Below are positions 43,715 to 52,037 of a DNA stretch of 64,000 bases, piece by piece (position 1 is the stretch's first letter; every line of letters starts with the position of its first letter). Source of the DNA: Siminovitchia terrae (GTDB taxonomy: Bacteria; Bacillota; Bacilli; Bacillales; Bacillaceae_C); assembly GCF_003605405.2 (NCBI RefSeq), contig NZ_QYTW02000013.1:1-64000 (forward strand), given 5' to 3'. A program made the translations under genes and the position numbers. The notes beneath the pieces were generated by a model. That model saw nothing but the letters and a program-made list of their open reading frames with translations, did not search any database and was not told the origin of the DNA.

Positions 43715-44842
43715 GTGAAGGGATTGATTCATCTGAAAATCGAAGCCATACATATTCATGCCGTCCATTTGCCATTACATAGCCCTTTTATTGTGAGCTA
43801 TGGCACATATCATTATATGCCGACTATCATCTTAAAATTAGAAACAGATGAAGGAATTATAGGTTACGGTGAAGCTTTGCCAGACGAATACGTTACCGGA
43901 GAGTCTTTTGAAAGCACGTATTCCCTTTTAAAACATACTCTTGCCCCGCTGTTGATCGGCAAAAACCCGATGGAATTTGAAAAGCTGCATGATCTGATGA
44001 ACGAAACGATTTATGCTGTTCCTTCGGCAAAAGCCGCTTTGGACATTGCTTGTTTTGATGCTGTTGGCAAAAAGCTTGGCCAGCCTGTCTACCAGTTGAT
44101 TGGTGGACGTTATCACGAAAAGTTCCCTATCACCCATGTTCTAAGTATCGCGGAGCCGCAAGAAATGGCTGACGAGGCGGCTATTATGATAGAACAGGGC
44201 TATGACTCTTTTAAAATGAAAGTCGGTACAGCTGTCCAAAAAGATGTTGAGCGGATTCAAGCTGTGAGGGAAAAAGTTGGAGAAGGTATTAACATTCGCG
44301 TCGATGTCAATCAAGGCTGGAAAAACAGCGCTGCTTCCCTTGTCGCCATGCGTTCATTAAAAAATTTGAATATTGATTGGATAGAACAGCCTGTGAGCGC
44401 CGATGATATCGACGGGATGGTTGAAATCAAATCCAAAACTGATATTCCTGTCATGATTGATGAAGGTATAAAAGGCCCCCGCGAACTGCGAGAAATTATC
44501 CGAAAGCGGGCAGCAGATAAAGTAAATATCAAACTGATGAAATGTGGTGGCATTCTTCCAGCAGCAAAACTTGCGTATCAAGCTGAAATGGCCGGTATTG
44601 AGTGCCAGGTGGGTTCAATGGTGGAATCATCCATCGGGTCTGCCGCCGGTTTTCATGTTGCTTTTTCAAAGAAAAACATCACAAGTGTTGAATTGACTGG
44701 ACCATTAAAGTTTTCAAAAGACATCGGAAACCTTACATATGATGTCCCTTTCATTCAGCTCAATGAGGAGCCCGGGCTTGGTGTGAAAGTCAACGAGCAA
44801 ATATTGGAGGAGTTGACACAATTCAAGGACGTTGTCCGTTAA
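43715..44842 (+). CDS. Dipeptide epimerase (enolase superfamily)
   Basis: About 370 residues of the muconate-lactonising subgroup. The catalytic Lys pair is in FKMKVG, metal ligands in RVDVNQGW (Asp), IEQPV (Glu) and MIDEGI (Asp), and the second base Lys in NIKLMKCGG. This matches L-Ala-D/L-Glu epimerases such as YkfB, which recycle murein peptides. The start is uncertain: GTG 43715 opens the frame, but GAAGGGA at 43717-43723 fits best with CTG 43733, where family homology (KIEAIHIHAVHL) begins. The acetyltransferase gene follows 11 bases after the stop. Confidence 0.88.
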   Translation: MKGLIHLKIEAIHIHAVHLPLHSPFIVSYGTYHYMPTIILKLETDEGIIGYGEALPDEYVTGESFESTYSLLKHTLAPLLIGKNPMEFEKLHDLMNETIYAVPSAKAALDIACFDAVGKKLGQPVYQLIGGRYHEKFPITHVLSIAEPQEMADEAAIMIEQGYDSFKMKVGTAVQKDVERIQAVREKVGEGINIRVDVNQGWKNSAASLVAMRSLKNLNIDWIEQPVSADDIDGMVEIKSKTDIPVMIDEGIKGPRELREIIRKRAADKVNIKLMKCGGILPAAKLAYQAEMAGIECQVGSMVESSIGSAAGFHVAFSKKNITSVELTGPLKFSKDIGNLTYDVPFIQLNEEPGLGVKVNEQILEELTQFKDVVR

Positions 44843-44853
44843 GGAGTGAGGTA

Positions 44854-45549
44854 ATGAGCTATTTTTTTGAAGGAGTTTTAAAAAATAGCATTCCCTATCA
44901 AATACGCCGATTGTCAACAAGTGATATTGCACAGATTCTTGCTATGCAGGATATTGTTGTTCAAACATTGGAGAATAAAGATATATTACAGCCGCTGTCT
45001 TTTGAAGAATTTCAATTTATCACTGACGGCAATGGTATCCTTATTGGTGCATTTGCTGATCAAAAACTGATTGCCTTCCGTGCTCTTTTGGTTCCCTCTG
45101 TTGATGCAGATGACCATTTAGGTCTTGATATCGGCTTGCAAAAAAATGAACTTCAAGATGTCATTTATCAAGAAATATCGAATGTCCATCCGGACTACCG
45201 CGGCAACCGCCTCCAACAGCAACTTGCACAGTTGATCATGCAAGAGCTTTCTAAAGAAGAACAAACATATAAATATATATGCGCCACCGTAATGCCTTTC
45301 AATATCCCAAGCCTGAAGGACAAATTCAGCCAAGGCATGATGATTACAGCCTTAAAAGAGAAATATGAAGGGCGTTTGCGTTATGTCTTTTATAAACAGC
45401 TTGGGAAGGATGTCCCGTGTGAATGGACTGAAACAACGGAACTGGCCATGAGTGATATCAAAAGCCAGCAAATCCTGCTCCAAAAAGGCTGGCGTGGATT
45501 CAAAATGGACAAGCGCGAAGGAGAGTATGTTGTCGTTTATGGGAAATAA
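44854..45549 (+). CDS. GNAT-family N-acetyltransferase
   Basis: A 231-residue protein with an acetyl-CoA-binding motif A: the strand YQEISNVHPDYRGNRLQQQL, where R-x-x-G-x-x-x is the pyrophosphate loop. The sequence before it (LIGAFADQKLIAFRALLVP) is the usual N-terminal sheet. The partner gene upstream, 11 bases away and with a clear GGAGTGAGG site between, is a dipeptide epimerase. It may acetylate murein-derived amino acids or peptides, but the substrate is not readable from sequence. A terminator follows directly. Confidence 0.8.
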   Translation: MSYFFEGVLKNSIPYQIRRLSTSDIAQILAMQDIVVQTLENKDILQPLSFEEFQFITDGNGILIGAFADQKLIAFRALLVPSVDADDHLGLDIGLQKNELQDVIYQEISNVHPDYRGNRLQQQLAQLIMQELSKEEQTYKYICATVMPFNIPSLKDKFSQGMMITALKEKYEGRLRYVFYKQLGKDVPCEWTETTELAMSDIKSQQILLQKGWRGFKMDKREGEYVVVYGK

Positions 45550-45550
45550 A

Positions 45551-45589
45551 ACAAGCTCCAGGAAAGAAGATCGTCTTCCTGGAGCTTGT
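45551..45589. terminator. Bidirectional terminator between GNAT gene and tatC
   Basis: A 14-bp stem starting ACAAGCTCCAGGAA pairs with TTCCTGGAGCTTGT around an 11-base loop, between converging genes. Confidence 0.85.
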
Positions 45590-45591
45590 TC

Positions 45592-46428
45592 TCATTCAGT
45601 TGAGACAGCCTCTGTTTGTTGAGCAGACGCCTGTCTTGCTTCCATCCTTCCAACAATATAGATGCTCGCTTCATAGAGTAATGCCATCGGGATCAATACC
45701 ATCAACTGACTTATAAAATCTGGCGGTGTAATCAAAGCGGATAAAACCGCGATGACCAAATACGCCCATTTTCTCACCTTTTTCATCGTTTCTGAAGTCA
45801 GCACACCGATGGATGCCAAAAACATAGCAACAATCGGTAATTCGAATAATAAGCCAAGCGGCACTGTTGTCATAATCAGAAAGTGTACATACTCCTGAGC
45901 CGAAACGATGACATCAAAATTCATCGCACCAAAGTTCATTAAAAAATGATAGCTTAAAGGATTGACAACAAAGTATCCGAAAGCGACTCCCGTAATGAAC
46001 AGTAGAAACATTGCCGGTGAATATAATCCAAGAAAACGAATTTCAGTGGATTTCAAACCCGGCTTGACAAATTGCCAAATAAAATGAACGAAAAACGGCA
46101 GGGACAGTCCAAGCGCAAGAGTCACACAAACGGAAGTGTAAAACTTGATGATTTGGAAAGGACCGAAAACAACAAGCTCATTCCCTTTTGTCACAAAAGG
46201 AAACCAGAAATTCATCGTTGTGAAAACGAGTATTAGGAATAGGACAAATACAACAAGACTCTTGATCAACTGCTTGCGAAGATCGGATAAATGTTCAACT
46301 AAAGCTTCTCCATTCGATCCTTCTTCTTGTTTCTCAATCTGGTAATAAGGACGATCCATATCAAGGTCTTCAGGCTTTTTGTCCAAGGGACTGAGAATTT
46401 TTCTATTCTGTTTCTTAACTTGTCCCAT
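45592..46428 (-). CDS. tatC: Twin-arginine translocase subunit TatC
   Basis: A 278-residue membrane protein with six hydrophobic helices and family motifs: the cytoplasmic N-terminal HLSDLRKQL (Glu/Arg signal-binding surface), FVHFIWQFVKPGL, the strongly conserved helix FELPIV, and TPPDFISQL near the end. TatC binds the twin-arginine signal of folded substrates. The ATG at 46428 has AGAGGG 8-9 bases upstream; a GTG at 46437 is in frame but worse placed. tatA precedes it by 17 bases. The N-terminus is about 40 residues longer than the minimal TatC. Confidence 0.95.
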   Translation of the reverse strand: MGQVKKQNRKILSPLDKKPEDLDMDRPYYQIEKQEEGSNGEALVEHLSDLRKQLIKSLVVFVLFLILVFTTMNFWFPFVTKGNELVVFGPFQIIKFYTSVCVTLALGLSLPFFVHFIWQFVKPGLKSTEIRFLGLYSPAMFLLFITGVAFGYFVVNPLSYHFLMNFGAMNFDVIVSAQEYVHFLIMTTVPLGLLFELPIVAMFLASIGVLTSETMKKVRKWAYLVIAVLSALITPPDFISQLMVLIPMALLYEASIYIVGRMEARQASAQQTEAVSTE

Positions 46429-46445
46429 ACAATGCACCCTCTAAG

Positions 46446-46637
46446 TCAAGTCTCTTTATGGTTCTCTTGTTTTGCTGTTTCACCTTCGTCCATGATTTCC
46501 CGAGTAGATTTTTTAAACTCGGATAATGTTTTTCCCATGGCTCCCCCAATTTCCGGAAGTTTTTTCGGCCCGAAAATAATCAGTACGATGACCAAAATGA
46601 TAATCAGGCCAGGTACACCAATCTGTGAGATTCCCAT
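46446..46637 (-). CDS. tatA: Twin-arginine translocase subunit TatA
   Basis: A 63-residue protein of standard Bacillus TatA size. It has an N-terminal membrane helix (residues 6-22), then the hinge [10 protein letters not shown], an amphipathic helix [17 protein letters not shown], and a charged tail. TatA multimers form the transport pore with TatC. A GGAGGCTGG ribosome site precedes ATG 46637. The upstream gene pair encodes a Tat-signal-bearing dehydrogenase subunit and its partner, so this looks like a dedicated translocase for that enzyme. Confidence 0.95.
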   Translation of the reverse strand: MGISQIGVPGLIIILVIVLIIFGPKKLPEIGGAMGKTLSEFKKSTREIMDEGETAKQENHKET

Positions 46638-46677
46638 CCTAACCAGCCTCCTTTTTATGTTCCGTTTGAAACGAACA

Positions 46678-46723
46678 GGACGTCTTCATGCTACTAGTTC
46701 ACAAGAAGAAGCTAAGACGTCCT
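46678..46723. other. Long hairpin in the tatA leader
   Basis: AGGACGTCTT pairs exactly with AAGACGTCCT around 26 bases, just upstream of the tatA ribosome site. It could be a terminator piece of the GMC gene or a leader structure controlling tatA. Confidence 0.5.
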
Positions 46724-46752
46724 GAAAAGCCCTTCTGAGAGACTCCGGAAAA

Positions 46753-46946
46753 TCAAATGCGCCTTGGCGTATTTACGCCCAGATTTTATCGAACTCCGCT
46801 CGATAAATTTCCTCTGAAAATTTGTGGCATCCGCCGGAGGCCTTAACTTTATTCAGCCGGGGTTTGAACCCCCACTGAATGGAATACTAATATGCATTCA
46901 TCTCACCACTTACAGAAGTGGGAGGCTTCTGCTGAATGAAGTTAAA
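46753..46946 (+). repeat. Full-length 195-bp dispersed repeat, overlapping a gene end
   Basis: Complete copy from TCAAATG to GTTAAA. Its last six bases, GTTAAA, on the minus strand read TTTAAC and include the stop codon of the GMC oxidoreductase gene. Confidence 0.93.
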
Positions 46947-48651
46947 CAAGGCTTCCGCCTTTCTTGCTGTATTTAACGATTCCTTCCGCACATCTATAGG
47001 CTAACGCTCCAACGGTGCCTGTCGGATTATAACCGCTGTTATGTGCAAAGTTCCCAGCCCCAACAACAAATAAATTATCGGCATCCCAATGCTGCAAATA
47101 GTTGTTCACAACACTTATAGCAGGATCCGCCCCCATTGTCGTACCGCCCGTGTTATGTGTTGTCTGGTATGGAACAATATCATAATCGGTCAATACGTTG
47201 GTAGGGACCACTTCTTTAGCTCCCATATCTTTTATTAATTCAGCAGATTTTTCTGTTGCAAATTTATGCAATGCACGGTCTTGATCTGTAAAATTATATG
47301 TCATCTGTAACAGCGGCAAACCGTAAGCATCTTTATAAGTCTTGTCAAGCGACAAATAGTTTTCCTTATGCGGCAGAGATGCCCCCTGCCCCCCCACAAA
47401 AAGTGTCCGAGTGTAGTAGTGAATGGACGCCTTCTTGAACTCTTCGCCCCAGAGTGGAACATCTGGTGGGACTGGATTGCTTACAATCGGTCTAGACCCT
47501 GACTGCGTAATCCAGATGCCCGCTCCGTGAAGAAAGTCTTCTTTGTTGTGGTCAAAATTGTCGCCATTGAAATCATCCATATACATACCGAGTGCTCCTG
47601 CACCCATGAAAGTATTCATCTGATCGTCAAATAAGCCTGTCGCTCCAGCATTCATTTGATAACAATAGTTGCGTCCAAGTGTACCTCTTCCTGTGTCCGG
47701 GTCATACTGCTCTCCGATATCAGAAACCATGAGCAGCTTGGCATTGTTTAGAACATAGCTTGTTAAGACTACTATATCTGCAGGCTGAATATATTCATTC
47801 CGTGTGCTTGTATCGATATATCTGACCCCTGTGACTTTATCGCCTTTTTTCAAAATCTCGACGACATTGGCGTTTGTCCGTACTTCATAATTGCCGGTCT
47901 TTTCCGCTGCCGGAATAACCGTTATTTCAGGAGATGATTTAGCACCATATTCGCAGCCGAACCTCTCACAAAACCCGCAATACTGACAGGCAAAAATCTT
48001 TTGTCCGTCAGGATTTTCATAGGTTTCGGACAAATTTGCCGAAGGTAGCATATATGGATGATATCCCCTGTCTTTCGCCGCCTTTTCGAACTTTTGAAGT
48101 ATAGGCGTCTTTTTCATAGGAGGAGTAGGGTAATCATTGGACCTTTTCCCTCCAAGCGGATTTGTTTCTCCAGAGATCCCGGCTGCTTTTTCAAATTTAT
48201 CAAAGTAAGGCTCCATCTCATCATATGTAATACCCCAATCCTGGAGCAGAAATCCGTCTGGAATTTTTCCTTTTCCATATTTCTTTTCTGTCATGCTTCT
48301 GATTTCAAAGTCATATGGCAAAAACCTGAAAGTCCATCCATTCCAGTGGGTTCCCGAGCCACCAAGGCCTTCCCCCAAAAGAAATGAGCCCATCTGCCTC
48401 ATTGGGAGCGCTTTCTGTTTTCGGGTATTTCTAAAGGTGACGGTCTCTTTTGACAAATCCTGCATCAAATCATAACGGATAGCATACCGATACTCATCAT
48501 GAATCCGCTGGTAGTCCTGTGTTCCCCTTCTTTCCCCACGTTCCAGGCCTAGCACTTTCAACCCAGCCTTTGCACATTCGGCCGCTACAATCCCTCCGGC
48601 CCAACCTACTCCTACGGTTACAACATCCACCTTATCCAACGTTTTAGCCAT
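46942..48651 (-). CDS. GMC-family dehydrogenase (gluconate 2-dehydrogenase type)
   Basis: A 569-residue flavoprotein from ATG 48651, which follows TAAAGGAG; the frame is open upstream without a site. FAD-binding VTVGVGWAGG and GLERG come early. The substrate region HWNGWTFRF is typical of the gluconate 2-dehydrogenase group, a Cys-containing segment FACQYCGFCERFGC follows, and the C-terminus holds HNTGGTTMG and FAHNSGYNPTGT. It oxidises a sugar or alcohol, probably on the outer membrane face with the Tat-exported subunit encoded just upstream, which overlaps the gene's extended frame. The last two codons and stop come from the adjoining repeat. Confidence 0.9.
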   Translation of the reverse strand: MAKTLDKVDVVTVGVGWAGGIVAAECAKAGLKVLGLERGERRGTQDYQRIHDEYRYAIRYDLMQDLSKETVTFRNTRKQKALPMRQMGSFLLGEGLGGSGTHWNGWTFRFLPYDFEIRSMTEKKYGKGKIPDGFLLQDWGITYDEMEPYFDKFEKAAGISGETNPLGGKRSNDYPTPPMKKTPILQKFEKAAKDRGYHPYMLPSANLSETYENPDGQKIFACQYCGFCERFGCEYGAKSSPEITVIPAAEKTGNYEVRTNANVVEILKKGDKVTGVRYIDTSTRNEYIQPADIVVLTSYVLNNAKLLMVSDIGEQYDPDTGRGTLGRNYCYQMNAGATGLFDDQMNTFMGAGALGMYMDDFNGDNFDHNKEDFLHGAGIWITQSGSRPIVSNPVPPDVPLWGEEFKKASIHYYTRTLFVGGQGASLPHKENYLSLDKTYKDAYGLPLLQMTYNFTDQDRALHKFATEKSAELIKDMGAKEVVPTNVLTDYDIVPYQTTHNTGGTTMGADPAISVVNNYLQHWDADNLFVVGAGNFAHNSGYNPTGTVGALAYRCAEGIVKYSKKGGSLV

Positions 48652-48664
48652 GTCCTCAACTCCT

Positions 48665-49408
48665 TTAATGATCCATAGTCGCCAAAGATTTAGGGTTGAT
48701 TTTCTGAAATTTGTCACTATCCACGACGTTTATATAGGCTGCCTGATGACCCGGGAAGTTTTTCATCTTCCAGCCATCCATATTGTTATTGCCTCCATAA
48801 ATCGGGTCAGAGTAGGCTCCTTCCAACGTTGCCGATCTAAGCAGTTTAAAGAAGAAGTCCGACGTGATTCCATCCATTTTTACTTCTCCCTTTTGAAAGT
48901 CCGTTAATATTTCATCCATTTGTTTGCTTTCTAGACTAGCAAAACCTTTTTTATAACGATTCTGTGCTTCTTTTTCCATCATTCTGAGCCCCAATAAAAA
49001 AGCCTCCTGCCGATTGAGCGGGCTTTGATACCCTTGGGTGGCTTCTCCAATATCAAACGGCCCCTGCATATATTCCCTTGCGTTCAATCCATAGCTTCCA
49101 GCTAGTTGATTGTCAATAAAATATGGGACGCCAAGTTCGATGGCCCCGGGGCCTAAATCATCCTGTGGAAAAATCCGTTCGGTTGCTTGTGATAAAACAT
49201 CAAAGTCATTATAATTCTTGAAGAACTGCAATCCTTTTGGGCTGGACTTGTCTTTGCCTTTGCTCTCCTTTCGCGCACTTTCGGTTTGCTTGTTGGCGTT
49301 ATATCCGATCAACCCACCAAGCAGGCCGCCTCCAATCAAGGTACCTGTAGCGATTCCAGAAGTTTTCAGAAAGTCGCGGCGCGTTAGTCCTTTATCTTTT
49401 TCCGACAT
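48665..49408 (-). CDS. Gluconate 2-dehydrogenase subunit 3 family, Tat-exported
   Basis: A 247-residue protein with a clear twin-arginine signal: LTRRDFLKTSGIATGTLIGGGL. The mature part matches the small-subunit family of gluconate 2-dehydrogenase: RIFPQDDLGPGAIELGVPYFIDNQL, FLLGLRMMEKEAQNRY, and LLRSATLEGAYSDPIYGGN. The GMC flavoprotein gene follows after 13 bases; since that protein has no signal peptide it is likely carried out bound to this one. The tatA-tatC pair nearby would supply the translocase. GGAGG precedes the start. Confidence 0.92.
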   Translation of the reverse strand: MSEKDKGLTRRDFLKTSGIATGTLIGGGLLGGLIGYNANKQTESARKESKGKDKSSPKGLQFFKNYNDFDVLSQATERIFPQDDLGPGAIELGVPYFIDNQLAGSYGLNAREYMQGPFDIGEATQGYQSPLNRQEAFLLGLRMMEKEAQNRYKKGFASLESKQMDEILTDFQKGEVKMDGITSDFFFKLLRSATLEGAYSDPIYGGNNNMDGWKMKNFPGHQAAYINVVDSDKFQKINPKSLATMDH

Positions 49409-49453
49409 CTAAACAGCCTCCTTATCTTCCAATATAAAATAGAAACAACAAAT

Positions 49454-49497
49454 AAAAAAACCGCTTGGGACTTATGTTTCCCATAACGGTTTTTTTT
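49454..49497. terminator. Terminator between dipeptidase and Tat-substrate genes
   Basis: AAAAAAACCG pairs with CGGTTTTTTT, with an inner GGGA/TCCC stem. It lies in the 130-base gap on the minus strand and ends the dipeptidase transcript. Confidence 0.8.
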
Positions 49498-49537
49498 CAT
49501 TCTTTTTTTAACGTTTTTCATATATTCCAAGTGCCAA

Positions 49538-50482
49538 TCAAATTTTCCAATTTGAAACAGTTTCTAAGAAGTTTTGGCCAGCGAATCCCCGCACCTGATC
49601 CTCCGAGTAATATTTTAAAAGCTCATTTATTAGATTTTGATATTGAGATGCATTTTCCAGTCCGCTAATATGTCGATCAATCCCATCAAAGTCAGAGCCG
49701 AATCCGATGTGGCGCACGCCCCCAATCGAGCAGAAATGATCGATGTGCTTGATGAGATCAGAAATTGTCACTATTTCTTTTTCCGCTATAAATTCAGGGT
49801 AAAATACAACATGAACCATCGCGTTTTTGGCAAAAAGTGCCTCAGCCTGCTTATCTGTCAAATTTCTTGGATGATTACATAATGCCTTTGCATTTGAATG
49901 ACTCGCTATCGGATAATCCGCCAGCTCCATCACATCCCAAAAGGCTCTTTCGCTTAAATGGGACACATCTGTAAGCATCTTTCGTTGATTATTCAAGAGA
50001 ACGACTTGTTTTCCAAACATTGTAAGACCCGCGCCACGCAGCTCCTCTGCCCCATCCGCTGCCAGATTGCCATAATTCCAAGTAAGACCTACTGCACGAA
50101 CCCCCATATGATTTAAAAGGCTGAGTTTCTGAAGGTCATTGCCAATACAATCCACACCTTCAAGTGTTAATACAGCCCCTGTTTGACCGGGTTTCAAATC
50201 CAGAACATCTTTCCAATCTCTAATCTGTATGATGTCGGGGTTTTTTTCCAAGATTTCTGTATAAAAATAATTGATTTGCTCTAGAGCCGTTTGGAATTGC
50301 TCGTTTGACTTAAGCTCAGGGGAAACGAAAACAGCGAAACACTGGACTTTCACATTCCCTTTTTGTAAACGTTCCTTATTTGCGTCAAGCTCAGGGGAAT
50401 CAGCGAAACGAATCTTCCCTTTGCTTTCCCACAATTTCCATAAAACATCACAATGAAGATCGATAATATTCACATGCACCAC
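49538..50482 (-). CDS. Membrane dipeptidase family (peptidase M19)
   Basis: A 314-residue renal-dipeptidase homologue. Metal-site residues are visible: DLHCDV at the start, TLEGVD (Glu), SHSNAKAL (His) and HPRNLT, with FGSDFDGI near the end. Such zinc enzymes cut dipeptides, including those with D-residues, in the cytoplasm here since there is no signal peptide. The start is weakly marked: GTG at 50482 or 50479, without a good ribosome site. yhfK lies 10 bases upstream on the same strand, so translation may be coupled. Confidence 0.9.
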   Translation of the reverse strand: MVHVNIIDLHCDVLWKLWESKGKIRFADSPELDANKERLQKGNVKVQCFAVFVSPELKSNEQFQTALEQINYFYTEILEKNPDIIQIRDWKDVLDLKPGQTGAVLTLEGVDCIGNDLQKLSLLNHMGVRAVGLTWNYGNLAADGAEELRGAGLTMFGKQVVLLNNQRKMLTDVSHLSERAFWDVMELADYPIASHSNAKALCNHPRNLTDKQAEALFAKNAMVHVVFYPEFIAEKEIVTISDLIKHIDHFCSIGGVRHIGFGSDFDGIDRHISGLENASQYQNLINELLKYYSEDQVRGFAGQNFLETVSNWKI

Positions 50483-50492
50483 ACCATTTCGA

Positions 50493-51137
50493 TTAAATTC
50501 TTATTAATGCCTCTTCAATTGGAGTATCTCCGGAAACAAGATCAAACGACCGGTTGTATGTATGTGCTTCTTGCAGACAATCGACAACTGTTTTGGCCAC
50601 ATCTTCTCGTGGAACGGTGGCCCGCTCAGTCATTTCCCCTGCTGAGACTTTGCCTGTTCCTGTCTCGTTCACAAGACCTCCGGGCCGAACAATGGTATAG
50701 GTCAGTCCACTTTGCATCAAAGCTCTGTCTGCATAGTGCTTGGCAGCATAGTAATGCTTGATTTTCGAATTCCAATTTTCCCGATTATTTGCTTGAAAAG
50801 CACTGACCATAATAAAGCGAGTTACCCTTGCTTTTTCAGCAGCTTCCACCGTTTTGACCGCTCCATCCAAGTCAATAAGCAGAGTTTTATCTGCTCCTGT
50901 ATGGCCACCGGACCCTGCTGTAAAGATGACAGCATCGTATCCCTTCATCACTTCTGCCAAATCTTTCACGCTATTTTCCAAGTCCGCCACTATGGCTTCC
51001 ATCCCTTTTTCCCTGAAGGCTTCTGCCTGCTCTCCTTTTCTTACCATTGCAACCCCAGTATGGTCCTTACTTTCCTTTAACAAATTCATTATATGACGGC
51101 CAATTTGACCATTAGAGCCGACAACCAATACTTTCAT
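50493..51137 (-). CDS. yhfK: NAD(P)-binding epimerase-like protein YhfK
   Basis: A 214-residue atypical short-chain dehydrogenase, close to B. subtilis YhfK. The nucleotide-binding GSNGQIGRHI is at the start, then AVIFTAGSGG, DLDGAVKTVEAAE, FIMVSAFQANNRENW with YYAAKHYAD, and TIVRPGGL. The usual YxxxK is preserved as YAAKH. Substrate unknown; such proteins often reduce quinones or bind NADPH as sensors. The dipeptidase gene follows by 10 bases. Confidence 0.9.
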   Translation of the reverse strand: MKVLVVGSNGQIGRHIMNLLKESKDHTGVAMVRKGEQAEAFREKGMEAIVADLENSVKDLAEVMKGYDAVIFTAGSGGHTGADKTLLIDLDGAVKTVEAAEKARVTRFIMVSAFQANNRENWNSKIKHYYAAKHYADRALMQSGLTYTIVRPGGLVNETGTGKVSAGEMTERATVPREDVAKTVVDCLQEAHTYNRSFDLVSGDTPIEEALIRI

Positions 51138-51295
51138 TCATGGTCACTCCCTTATGCCATTTTCCCATTCAAAGAGCATTGATACGATATAACGCATTCA
51201 ATTTAACTAAATAATCTGATTGTCCTTAATCGAATTCTACCTTAAGAAAGTGGCTTACGCTAACATTTTCTCCTTTTGTTTTCTTAATGCCATTG

Positions 51296-51708
51296 AAAAA
51301 AAGTGCAAACGCCTGTTTATCGACTTACAAACTGATCAAAAAAGTTGTCAATTTTACAGATGTTACATGGTTTCTCAGAACAAAAGCGCAAGCGCCTGTT
51401 CATCGACGTACAGACTGGAGTGACTCCAACGAGATAAAGGAAACACGAAGTGCGAGAGTGCCTGCTTATCGGCGACAAGCATAAGACGAGCGCTGAAGAA
51501 GGTGTAGTTTGCCTTCAGCAGCGATTGGCTTATGACCTCGAGTCGATGGCACTCGCAGCCAGACAACACGGCGACGAAGGCAGGCTCAAAACACGACATC
51601 CTGTCGCTTCGCTTGCACTAGGACGTCCTGTCCGTCGGAGCCGATGTTGACTTATCGTAGGAGGAGGCGCGAAGTCTGCTAGTCGATAGGCGCTGGAGCT
51701 GGACGCAG
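51296..51708. repeat. GC-rich palindromic repeat element
   Basis: A GC-rich block in an otherwise AT-rich region. It starts with a degenerate unit at 51296-51336 (AACGCCTGTTTATCGACTTA), repeated better at 51382-51417 (AAGCGCCTGTTCATCGACGT). It ends in inverted form near 51690 (AGTCGATAGGCGCTGG). Internal stem GCTGAAG / CTTCAGC. I recognise this type as a dispersed element common in Bacillaceae genomes; the ORFs in it are spurious. It has no transposase. Confidence 0.7.
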
Positions 51709-51767
51709 CACAATCTGACAAACAAGTTATACACAAGCATAGAATTTTATAATTTCCTATACATCAA

Positions 51768-51800
51768 TAAAAAATAACCCCCTAAACGGAGGTTATTTCC
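51768..51800 (-). terminator. Terminator after copZ
   Basis: AAATAACC pairs with GGTTATTT around an 11-base loop that includes CCG and GGG, with T-rich sequence following on the minus strand. Confidence 0.75.
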
Positions 51801-51806
51801 TGCAAT

Positions 51807-52016
51807 CTATACACGAACATCGTATCCTTGATCTTCTACCGCTTCTTTCATTTTATCGGTATCCGTTTCGGAGGGATTATAGGATACTTTTACAGTTCCT
51901 TGAGCCAAGTCCACCTCGGCTTTTTCAACACCCGTAAGTACGGTTAATGCTTTTTCAACGGATTGTTTGCAGTGCCCGCATGTCATTCCTTCCACTTTTA
52001 AAACTGTTTCTTGCAT
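51807..52016 (-). CDS. copZ: Copper chaperone CopZ
   Basis: A 69-residue ferredoxin-like HMA domain with the metal motif GMTCGHCKQSV (Cys13, Cys16) and the typical ending DQGYDVRV. It binds Cu(I) and hands it to the ATPase CopA, encoded 21 bases upstream on the same strand. An AGGAGGAG-type ribosome site precedes the ATG. Normal full length for the family. Confidence 0.95.
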   Translation of the reverse strand: MQETVLKVEGMTCGHCKQSVEKALTVLTGVEKAEVDLAQGTVKVSYNPSETDTDKMKEAVEDQGYDVRV

Positions 52017-52037
52017 TTCAATCTCCTCCTGATTTAT

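Noticed and set aside
51220-51736. Several overlapping ORFs of 60-75 residues
   Set aside because: They lie inside the GC-rich palindromic repeat, on both strands, without ribosome sites.
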